In this document: one piece after another, positions 1 through 6,642 of the stretch
Layout: each line of letters begins with the position of its first letter
How positions within the stretch are numbered: position 1 is the first letter of the stretch
From: an uncultured Collinsella sp.
Lineage (GTDB): Bacteria; Actinomycetota; Coriobacteriia; Coriobacteriales; Coriobacteriaceae
Assembly: GCA_902489225.1 (NCBI GenBank)
Contig: CABTZA010000032.1
Location: 1-13,662, forward strand
DNA length: 13,662 nucleotides
Direction: 5' to 3'
Translations under genes and position numbers: made by a program
The notes under the pieces: generated by a model
The model's input: only the letters and a program-made list of their open reading frames with translations
What the model was told of the DNA's origin: nothing
The model's database searches: none

Positions 1-2384
1 CCCTGATGGCCGAAGGGGCTGCCAGCACCGGGATTGGATTCCCAGGGAGCGGCGGGGACGTCGTCGTTTGCAGAGGCTGCGGGTGCCACAGCAGCGGCCT
101 TGGTCGCGGACGCCGCACCCGGCACGTCGAACGGGGGCAGATCGTCCCCGCCGGCATCGGCAGCAAAACCACCGACCATAGCATCGTCGTAGGGCACCTG
201 CTCGGATTCCCATGGCGCAGCCTGCGCAGGCGGCTGAGCCATGGGGACGGACGCGCGCTCGGGCGCTCGGGGCGCGGGCTCGGTCGGGAGCTTGCCCGTG
301 GCAGGAGCACCGGCAGGGTTGTCGGAGCGCAGCCAAGGGGCCTTGGCCAGGTCGGATGACTTGGGCGCAGGCGCGGCAGCGGACTTGGGCGCGGGGATCG
401 GAGCAGCCGGTTTGGGCGCAGCGGGTTCAGGCGCCGACGGGGTCGGTGCCGCTACCGGCGCCGCTTTTGGCTGCGTCGCGCTGGCGCTCGAGGATGCAGG
501 GGGCACCGAGGACACGGGTTGCGGGTCCGCAGATACCGCAGCCCGTGCAGATGGAGAATGCTCCTCATGTTGAGGAGCCGGCGTGCCACCCCCATCCAGG
601 ACATAGTCGACGGTACGACGACCGAAGACCGCGCAGACCGTCGGCAGGACCACCGACTGCGTATCGGCGCGACCGAGCATCTTGATGGCAAAAGTCGAAC
701 CCGCGGGGAACGAGACCGTGAGCTTGGAGCCGTCGTCGGCCGTGGCGCGGGCGTTGAGCAAAAGCCCTGCGTAGGAGGCCTGACGAGCCTTGACGCGCTC
801 GACGACCTCGGCCCATTTGCGCTGGAGCTCGCCGGCGTCCTCAACCGCGGGGGTCTCGGCAGCACCGGCGGCGGCAACCTGGGCGGCGTTGTTGGGCTTG
901 GACACCGACACGGTCGATGCAGCAGGCGCGGAAGCCGGAGCCGCAACGGGCTGAGGTGCAGGCGTTACAGGTCTGGGCGCCGGCGCAGGAGCCGCGGACT
1001 TGGTCGCAGGCTGGGCAGCCGGAACAGCAGCGCCGCGGTCCCAAGGCATACCGCCCTGGCGCGCGGACGTAGCAGCGGGGGCAGCGGATGCCGCCGGAGC
1101 GGCAGCACGAGCGCCCGAAATGAGCGTCGGCTGTTGGGCAGCAGCGGGTACGGATGCTGCAGGCGCGGCGGCCTGAGCAGCAGCCACGCTCGCCGGCACG
1201 GCGCCGTTGGCAATCATGGCCTCCAGGCGTGCCACGCGCTCGGCCAATGCCTCAATCGTTAAATCAGCCTCGGGACGTGCCAGACGCGTGCAGGCAATCT
1301 CAAGCACCAGGCGCACGTCGCTCGCGCCCCTCATCTCCAGCGCGGCATCGTCGAGCACTGTCAGCACACGGGCCAGGCGGTCGGCAGGATGCTCGCCAAA
1401 GGCAGCGGCCTCGGCAGCAAGCGCCTCGGCCTGCTCGGAGCCGCCCTCAAACAGCTCGGCACGGGCACCGGCAACGCAGGCAACGTACACGTCACGCACA
1501 TGCGCCACCAGGTCGCGCGTCAGCTCCAGCAGGTCGTTTCCTTCCTCGACCTGCGCACGGATCAGTCCATATAGCTCGGCAACATCGCGATCGGCAATGG
1601 CGCGGGCAAACTCGCCCAGGATCTGGTCCGAAACCTCGCCCAAAAGCGAGCGGGCATCGTCCGCATGCACGGCGCCGTTGCCAAAAACGCTCAGCTGCTC
1701 CAGCGTGGAGAGCGCATCGCGCATGCCGCCCTTGGCATGGCGCGCCACGATGGCAAGCGCCTCGTCGTCGTAGTCGAAGCCCTCCTGCTCGCACACGTAT
1801 GCCAGGCGGCGCTCGATATCCTCGTTACCGATGCGGTGGAAATCGAAGCGCTGACAGCGCGAAAGGATGGTCTCCAGAATCTTTTGCGGGTCGGTGGTGC
1901 ACAGCACAAAGATCACGTGCGCCGGCGGCTCCTCGAGCGTCTTGAGCAGCGCGTTAAACGCCGCCGTCGTGAGCATGTGGACCTCGTCGATGATATAGAT
2001 CTTGTACTTGCCGCGCACCGGGGCAAAGTTAACGGAGTTGATGATCTCCTCGCGTACGTTGTCTACGCCGGTACGGCTTGCGGCATCGAGCTCGTAGACA
2101 TCGGGGTGGTTGCCCTCGGCAATGAGCTCACACTCCTCGCAGGTGCCGTCGGGCATGCAGCCGCTTGCACCCTCGGCGCGCGCCGCCTCGGCATTGCGGC
2201 ACAGCAGCGCCTTGGCCAAAATGCGCGCCATGGTGGTCTTGCCCGTGCCGCGCGGTCCGCAGAACAGGTACGCGTGGGACAGGCGCCCCTCGGTAATGGC
2301 GTGCTCGAGCGTCGAGACGATATGCTGCTGGCCCACCACGGAGTCGAAGGTGAGCGGGCGATACTTTCGGTACAACGATTCCAT
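1..2384 (-). CDS. dnaX: DNA polymerase III subunit gamma/tau (clamp loader ATPase), C-terminus off the window
   Basis: This is the clamp-loader motor subunit, which hydrolyses ATP to load the beta clamp and, as tau, links the polymerases to the helicase. The start is the ATG at 2384, giving MESLYRKYRP, the typical DnaX opening, with a GGGGGA ribosome site six bases upstream. Visible motifs are Walker A GPRGTGKTT (residues 43-51), a zinc module (C62, C76, C82, C85), Walker B IIDEVHML and the LSRCQRF sensor/arginine-finger region. The AAA+ core and collar fill about residues 1-390. A Pro/Ala-rich linker, a small folded block (about 515-600, including W524) and another long Pro/Ala/Ser-rich tail follow. 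The frame stays open to the window edge at about 794 codons, already longer than the 643-residue E. coli protein. The tail carries repeated PW motifs (W448, W684, W725, W781). I saw no A-rich slippery site for making a short gamma form. The family call is near certain; only the C-terminus is unknown. Confidence 0.97.
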   Translation of the reverse strand, partial: MESLYRKYRPLTFDSVVGQQHIVSTLEHAITEGRLSHAYLFCGPRGTGKTTMARILAKALLCRNAEAARAEGASGCMPDGTCEECELIAEGNHPDVYELDAASRTGVDNVREEIINSVNFAPVRGKYKIYIIDEVHMLTTAAFNALLKTLEEPPAHVIFVLCTTDPQKILETILSRCQRFDFHRIGNEDIERRLAYVCEQEGFDYDDEALAIVARHAKGGMRDALSTLEQLSVFGNGAVHADDARSLLGEVSDQILGEFARAIADRDVAELYGLIRAQVEEGNDLLELTRDLVAHVRDVYVACVAGARAELFEGGSEQAEALAAEAAAFGEHPADRLARVLTVLDDAALEMRGASDVRLVLEIACTRLARPEADLTIEALAERVARLEAMIANGAVPASVAAAQAAAPAASVPAAAQQPTLISGARAAAPAASAAPAATSARQGGMPWDRGAAVPAAQPATKSAAPAPAPRPVTPAPQPVAAPASAPAASTVSVSKPNNAAQVAAAGAAETPAVEDAGELQRKWAEVVERVKARQASYAGLLLNARATADDGSKLTVSFPAGSTFAIKMLGRADTQSVVLPTVCAVFGRRTVDYVLDGGGTPAPQHEEHSPSARAAVSADPQPVSSVPPASSSASATQPKAAPVAAPTPSAPEPAAPKPAAPIPAPKSAAAPAPKSSDLAKAPWLRSDNPAGAPATGKLPTEPAPRAPERASVPMAQPPAQAAPWESEQVPYDDAMVGGFAADAGGDDLPPFDVPGAASATKAAAVAPAASANDDVPAAPWESNPGAGSPFGHQ

Positions 2385-2499
2385 GGGTGCTCCCCCGGGT
2401 ATACTGAGTCTTGTTGCCGCGGCGGCCATGCGGTCGCACGGCATACTGCATCCATAATAACCCGTACGGCGAGCCCGCCGCGATAGGAGTCCAAAGAGC
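2385..2499. promoter_or_regulatory. Divergent intergenic region between dnaX and the YcxB-like gene
   Basis: This 115-base gap must carry the start signals for both outward-facing genes. On the plus strand, TATACT at 2400-2405 and CATAAT at 2453-2458 resemble -10 boxes, but neither has a convincing -35 at 16-18 bp. On the minus strand, the best AT-rich candidate is TATTAT (complement of 2454-2459), also without a clear -35. The two ribosome sites, GGGGGA for dnaX (complement of 2391-2396) and AGGAG at 2485-2489 for the plus-strand gene, are clear. I cannot fix the promoters by eye. I see no terminator and no SRP RNA or tRNA here, although such genes sometimes neighbour dnaX. Confidence 0.35.
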
Positions 2500-3216
2500 A
2501 TGGCAGACGCAGAGAGCAACCTCGTTCCCTCCGAAGCAGCCGACCAGGTCGAGGTCGCGCTCGAGAAGCAGGCCGCAGCCGACGACGGCATCCTGTACCT
2601 CAACGAGTATCAGTACGAAAACGACCTCGTCACCGACTTTGCGCGCCTGGTCGCCTCGCCCAGGCGTCGCGGCTCGCTGTATGTCGCCGCGGCAATTGCC
2701 GCGCTCATCGGCATCGGCATGCTAGTGGCCGGCGGCAACTGGATCAAGTTCGGTGTCGTCCTGATCGTATTCGGCGCCTTTTTGGCCTGGTGGAGCAAAA
2801 ATCTGCACCACACCCTTGCCCGCGACTTTATCGATGCCGTCGAGGCCGACGAGTCCATGGGCGGCCGCTATCGCCGCGTCGCCGTTAACGAGGACGGTCT
2901 GATGGTATGGGGCAAGAGCGGCAAGTCGCAGTTCTTCCCGTTTGAGAAGCTCGACCACGTGCTCGACAGCGAGCGCATCTTTGTGGCCATGTTCGCCGAC
3001 CAGGGCGTGACGATCCCCAAGGACACCTTTGTGCGTGGTGATGCCGAGCAGTTTGGCTCCTTCCTCAAGGCGCGCATCAACAAAAAGCTGCGCATCGAGA
3101 CCAAACGCAAGAAGATGAAGGCCGAAAAGGCCGCTGCCGAAGCCAAACAGGGCGACAAGCCCCAGGAGACCAAGGGCAAGCAGCGCAAGCAGAAGAAGAA
3201 CAAGAAGAAGCGCTAA
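2500..3216 (+). CDS. YcxB-like two-TM membrane protein with Lys-rich C-terminal tail
   Basis: The protein has 238 residues and unknown function. The start at 2500 has AGGAG ten bases upstream. The layout is an acidic cytoplasmic N-terminus (1-50), a short basic patch PRRRG (54-58), two closely spaced hydrophobic helices (about 59-78 and 82-98), and a roughly 90-residue soluble domain (about 105-195). That domain has alternating strand-like segments (RYRRVAVNEDGLMVWG, SQFFPFEKLDHVLDSERIF) and resembles the PH-like, YcxB-type C-terminal domain. A very basic tail rich in Lys/Arg (about 194-238) ends in KKNKKKR. The tail could bind nucleic acid, ribosomes or acidic lipid heads; this is inference. 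It is divergent from dnaX and lies upstream of the promoter for the kinase cluster, so it is probably its own unit. Family resemblance is moderate; reality of the gene is high. Confidence 0.8.
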   Translation: MADAESNLVPSEAADQVEVALEKQAAADDGILYLNEYQYENDLVTDFARLVASPRRRGSLYVAAAIAALIGIGMLVAGGNWIKFGVVLIVFGAFLAWWSKNLHHTLARDFIDAVEADESMGGRYRRVAVNEDGLMVWGKSGKSQFFPFEKLDHVLDSERIFVAMFADQGVTIPKDTFVRGDAEQFGSFLKARINKKLRIETKRKKMKAEKAAAEAKQGDKPQETKGKQRKQKKNKKKR

Positions 3217-3250
3217 GGCCGAGCCAGACAGGCCACCTCGCCCCGCTACC

Positions 3251-3278
3251 TTCACCATGCGCCCGAGCGTGCTACACT
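3251..3278 (+). promoter_or_regulatory. Probable housekeeping-sigma promoter for the kinase/FHA/cell-wall cluster
   Basis: TTCACC (3251-3256) and TACACT (3273-3278) are separated by 16 bp. A TG one base before the -10 box makes it an extended -10 (TGCTACACT). Each hexamer matches four of six consensus positions. Transcription would begin near 3285 and leave about 74 bases of leader before the kinase ATG at 3359. The position, in the only sizeable gap before six closely packed genes, supports the assignment. Confidence 0.55.
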
Positions 3279-3347
3279 AGCAGCATCTATGCCACCGCGA
3301 ACGGCTCGGCTCCGCGCCCGCCACTCGCAAACGAACTTTAAACGCAC

Positions 3348-3352
3348 GAGGG
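3348..3352 (+). promoter_or_regulatory. Ribosome binding site deciding the kinase start
   Basis: GAGGG lies six bases before the ATG at 3359. An in-frame TTG at 3353 touches this site with no spacing, so the ATG is the better start. Confidence 0.65.
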
Positions 3353-3358
3353 TTGGCC

Positions 3359-5212
3359 ATGCCGCTTTTCTCGCAACATACCGCCCGGTTCTCGCCGGAC
3401 GTTCCTTTGGAGGGCACCAGCTCTCGCGAACTGCTCAAGCGGTACCAGCCGCTCGAGACACTTGCGACCGGCGGTTTTGGCTCCATCGAGATCTGCCGCG
3501 ACACGCACCTGCGCCGCCGCGTCGCCATTAAGCGCATCCCCCTTATCAACGGTGCCGGCATGCCCGCCAGCGACATCATGGATGTCCTGCGCGAGGCGCA
3601 CACCGCCGCCATGCTTCAACATCCCAATATCGTGCAGGTCATCGACTTTACGCACGACACAGCCTATGCCTACCTGGTTATGGAATATGTCGATGGCATG
3701 TCCCTAGCCGACTTTTTGCATCGCGTGGACGGCCATTCGCTCACCTTTGACGAGGCCGCGGCAATTGCCGACGCGCTGGGCCAGGCGCTCACCTTCGCCC
3801 ATAGCAACGGCGTGCTCCACCTGGATATTAAGCCCGCCAACGTACTCATCGACCACTCGGGCAATGTAAAGCTCACCGACTTTGGCATGGCGCGGCTGTC
3901 GTCTGCCGGCGGCTTTGGCGGCTCGCGCGGCGGCACCATCGGCTACATGCCACCCGAGCAGCTCGACATCGAGACTGGCACGGTTGACGAGCGCGCCGAT
4001 GTCTTTGCCCTCGCCTGCGTGATCTACGAGGGCCTGTGCGGCAGCGCTCCCTTTATGGCCGCCACGCCCGGCGACTCGCTCGGCCGCATCATCGGCGGTG
4101 CCACCTACCCTAGCGAGCTCATCCCGCACTTTCCCCCAGGAGCCGAGGCTGCGCTCATGAGCGCCCTCTCCCCCATGCCGCAAGACCGCCCCAGCAGCAT
4201 CGAGGCATTTTGCGACCAGCTGCTCGCCGGCTTGGGCAGCGTGCGCGAGGGCCGTCGCAGCCTGGAGCAGATGGTGGGCGAGCTGTCGGATGACGAGCGC
4301 GCGGCAGACGATATCGAATCGCTGCCCTATAAGGACGACACCATCGAGGTCGACCCCGCACTCGGCTGGGCCGGCACGCGCTGGAGCCACGCGCGCGATT
4401 ACACCATGCGCGCCATCTCGGCGCTAACGTGTGGTGCCTTTAGCTTTTTGCTCATGCAGACGGCTGGCGTCGCGGCGCTTCCCGGACTTATTGCCGCGGC
4501 CATCGCGATTGGGGCGGCTGCCGGCCTGGCCCCGCAGATTGGCTCGGCCATCTCGGCCGTGGGCTTTTTGGTACTTATGGCCAACGCCACCATGCAGGCG
4601 CAAGGCATCCTGTCGATGCTGCCCGTCGCGGTGCTCTTTGCCGCCGCCATGTCCGGTTGGTGGATCGCCTGGGGCCGCACCGAGGCCGCCGCGAGCGCCG
4701 CGCTCACCTGCGCGGTGACACTTGGATGTCTAACGGGCGACGTCCTCCTTGCCGCCGGGGTCGCCGCCGGCATCGCGGCCTTTTGGCTCGGCCCGGCAAG
4801 CGCCGCGGCCGCCACGGGGATGGGCGCGCTTTTTGGCCGCCTGGCTACGGTTGCGCTTTCCGCCGGAGGCGTGCTGGGGCTCGGCAATGTTGCCGCGGCG
4901 CTGGGAGACATGCTCTTCTGGGCTGCCGTCGTGCTTGTCGCGGCGACAGCTGCACTGACATCTCTGCTGCTCAACGTCCATGCCAAGCGTGCCGAGCAGG
5001 GTTCGAACCTGGCTGCAATCGCTGCCATCGCCGGCTGCGGAATAGGCTCCGCGGCGTCGCTCTGTCTTGCACACCATATGGAAATTGCCAGCCTTGCGGC
5101 CGCGGTCGTCGTCAAGGCGGCGGTTGCGGGAACCCTATCCTCTATAATCGTTGGGATATGCCTATATTTGCTCGGATACCAAAGAACCTATACGGAGAGT
5201 GATCTTTCGTGA
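3359..5212 (+). CDS. Membrane-embedded Ser/Thr protein kinase with polytopic C-terminal domain, no PASTA
   Basis: This is a Hanks-type Ser/Thr kinase of 617 residues that phosphorylates cytoplasmic proteins from the membrane. The kinase domain covers about residues 28-300: Gly-rich loop TGGFGS (37-42), ATP-anchoring K58 in VAIKRIP, catalytic loop HLDIKPANV (H154, L155, D156, N161), DFG at 174-176, and GTIGYMPPEQ in the activation segment. Leu replaces the Arg of HRD, making it a non-RD kinase. Between DFG and the GT motif there are only serines (181, 182, 189) and no threonine. An acidic juxtamembrane segment (about 305-340) leads into about 260 strongly hydrophobic, Ala/Gly-rich residues (about 351-606) that I read as roughly ten membrane helices. 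A short tail ends RTYTESDLS. It is first in the cluster and overlaps fhaA by GTGA, so translation is probably coupled. It is not an orthologue of PknA or PknB by architecture. The role of the membrane part is unknown. Confidence 0.9.
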   Translation: MPLFSQHTARFSPDVPLEGTSSRELLKRYQPLETLATGGFGSIEICRDTHLRRRVAIKRIPLINGAGMPASDIMDVLREAHTAAMLQHPNIVQVIDFTHDTAYAYLVMEYVDGMSLADFLHRVDGHSLTFDEAAAIADALGQALTFAHSNGVLHLDIKPANVLIDHSGNVKLTDFGMARLSSAGGFGGSRGGTIGYMPPEQLDIETGTVDERADVFALACVIYEGLCGSAPFMAATPGDSLGRIIGGATYPSELIPHFPPGAEAALMSALSPMPQDRPSSIEAFCDQLLAGLGSVREGRRSLEQMVGELSDDERAADDIESLPYKDDTIEVDPALGWAGTRWSHARDYTMRAISALTCGAFSFLLMQTAGVAALPGLIAAAIAIGAAAGLAPQIGSAISAVGFLVLMANATMQAQGILSMLPVAVLFAAAMSGWWIAWGRTEAAASAALTCAVTLGCLTGDVLLAAGVAAGIAAFWLGPASAAAATGMGALFGRLATVALSAGGVLGLGNVAAALGDMLFWAAVVLVAATAALTSLLLNVHAKRAEQGSNLAAIAAIAGCGIGSAASLCLAHHMEIASLAAAVVVKAAVAGTLSSIIVGICLYLLGYQRTYTESDLS

Positions 5213-6219
5213 ACTTCCTGAACATCTTCGAGGACCACGTGGCCGGCATCTTCGGTGCCACCCGTGCCCCGTTCTCCTTTAAGAAGCTTGCCAAGCAGGC
5301 CGCTCGCGACATGGAGGATCAGACTCTGGTGATCAACGGCGTCAACACCGCGCCGGCACTCTATACCATCCTGATCGCCGCCGACGACGATCCCATGCTC
5401 GCCCCGTTCTACCCCGAGCTTTCGCGCGAAGTCCGCGAGTTTGTGAAGGCACAGGCCGAAAAGCGCCGCTATGTGTTTGTCGGCGAGCCCCTCGTTCGCT
5501 TTATGATCGACCCGCAGCTGCGTGCCGGTAAGTTCTCGGTCTTTGCCGAGAACGTCGACGCCCCCACGCTCGGTCGTCTGTACGAGGAAGAGCGCGCCTA
5601 CCAGAATGGCCTGGGCCAGAACAACTCGGCAGCAAGCCGCGCCGCCAGCGCTCCCCGCGCCGGCAAGCAGCAATTCGCCGCTCCGCAGCAACAGCACCCC
5701 GCCGCCATGCCCCAGCAGCCGACGCCCCGCGCCGTCGCTCCCGACCCGCTCGCCGTGGCCGATCCCTTTGCGCCCAACGTCCCCGACCCCGCCGCCGCGC
5801 CCATCCCCGTGCCGCAGACCGTCTCTCGTGACGCCCTCGCCGGTATGGGCGGAGCCGCCGCGACCGGCGCCGCCGTGGGCCTTGGCGCCGCGGCCGGTAT
5901 TGCCTCCAACATGGCGAGCACCCGCGCCCCGCAGCGCCCGCTCGCCCAGCTCGTCGACGTCGTGAGCGGCGAGAGCCACAGCATCACTTCCGCGCAGGTG
6001 ACCATCGGTCGCGAGCGTTCGGTTTCGGACATCGCCCTGCGCGACCCCAACGTGTCGCGCCGTCACGCCCAGCTCACCTTTACCGGTTCGGACTGGTCGA
6101 TCGAGGACCTCAATTCCACCAACGGCACGCTCGTCAACAACCGCCGCATCACGCGCTGCCCGCTGCGCAACGGCGATCTGCTGACGTTTGGCCTGAGCAC
6201 CTTTGAATTTAGGGGATAG
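5209..6219 (+). CDS. fhaA: FhaA-like protein: DUF3662 N-terminal domain plus C-terminal FHA domain
   Basis: This 336-residue phosphothreonine-reading adaptor would be recruited by kinase-phosphorylated partners in cell-wall synthesis. The start is GTG at 5209, inside the kinase stop (GTGA overlap), with GGAGAG at 5194-5199 nine bases before it. Residues 1-125 form the DUF3662 domain found in mycobacterial FhaA. A Pro/Ala/Gln-rich linker (about 138-245) follows and contains an unusual Gly/Ala segment (209-236). The C-terminal FHA domain (about 246-336) has the binding signature: GRERS (267-271), SRRH (283-286) and NSTNG (302-306). In mycobacteria FhaA binds phosphorylated MviN/MurJ; whether that holds here is inference. 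FhaB follows after six bases. Family assignment is confident. Confidence 0.93.
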   Translation: MNFLNIFEDHVAGIFGATRAPFSFKKLAKQAARDMEDQTLVINGVNTAPALYTILIAADDDPMLAPFYPELSREVREFVKAQAEKRRYVFVGEPLVRFMIDPQLRAGKFSVFAENVDAPTLGRLYEEERAYQNGLGQNNSAASRAASAPRAGKQQFAAPQQQHPAAMPQQPTPRAVAPDPLAVADPFAPNVPDPAAAPIPVPQTVSRDALAGMGGAAATGAAVGLGAAAGIASNMASTRAPQRPLAQLVDVVSGESHSITSAQVTIGRERSVSDIALRDPNVSRRHAQLTFTGSDWSIEDLNSTNGTLVNNRRITRCPLRNGDLLTFGLSTFEFRG

Positions 6220-6225
6220 TCGCTT

Positions 6226-6642
6226 ATGAACATCGATATCGTCCTTTTTGCAGGCCGCATCGTCCTGGTCGCCCTGCTCTACATCTTCCTGTTCGCCGTC
6301 ATGAAAACCGGCGTGGGACTCGTACGCGGCCAGCGCCGCGACTCCGCTATCTGGACGATCGATGTGGACAAGGGTCCGCGCGGCATCCGTGGCATCCATG
6401 TAGACATGCTCGGCCCCGTCATCGTGGGCCGCTCGCCGTCCTCGGACATCTGCATCAACGAACCGTTTGTCTCAGCCTCGCACGCACGCTTTTCGCTGCA
6501 GGGACCGGCACTCATCATCGAAGACCTCAACTCGTTGAACGGCACGCTCGTTAACGGCCGTCAGCTGGTGGAGCCCGCAACGCTGCGCGAGGGTGATGAG
6601 GTCCAGATTGGCGACGTGGTCATGAAGGTGAACCGTCGATGA
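6226..6642 (+). CDS. fhaB: FhaB/FipA-like membrane-anchored FHA protein
   Basis: This is a small phosphothreonine-binding protein (138 residues) tethered to the membrane. An N-terminal hydrophobic helix (about 4-26) is followed by a basic stop (VRGQRR) and one FHA domain (about 60-135). The FHA signature residues are present: GRS (68-70), S83 and H86 in SASH, and NSLNG (102-106). The start at 6226 has AGGGG about ten bases upstream, within the end of fhaA. Its stop overlaps the start of the phosphatase gene as ATGA, so the two are likely translated in tandem. Length, helix position and neighbours match FhaB (FipA) of mycobacteria, where it links FtsZ and FtsQ under stress. The division role here is inferred from that relative. 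Confidence 0.92.
   Translation: MNIDIVLFAGRIVLVALLYIFLFAVMKTGVGLVRGQRRDSAIWTIDVDKGPRGIRGIHVDMLGPVIVGRSPSSDICINEPFVSASHARFSLQGPALIIEDLNSLNGTLVNGRQLVEPATLREGDEVQIGDVVMKVNRR

Noticed and set aside
1..2384. Programmed frameshift producing a short gamma form of DnaX
   Set aside because: I found no A-rich slippery heptamer on the coding strand in the visible part, and the frame is continuous.
6..2486. Several plus-strand open frames opposite dnaX (for example 519-1262, 1154-1945, 1665-2486)
   Set aside because: They are antisense to an unmistakable dnaX, have Arg/Ser/Pro or Ala/His-rich nonsense-like composition typical of GC-rich shadow frames, and lack family motifs.
3353..3358. TTG start two codons upstream for the first kinase
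   Set aside because: The GAGGG ribosome site directly abuts the TTG; spacing fits the ATG at 3359.
5188..6399. 403-codon minus-strand frame opposite fhaA/fhaB
   Set aside because: It mirrors two clear FHA genes, is Gly/Ala/Val/Arg-rich low complexity and spans their junction; a shadow of codon bias.
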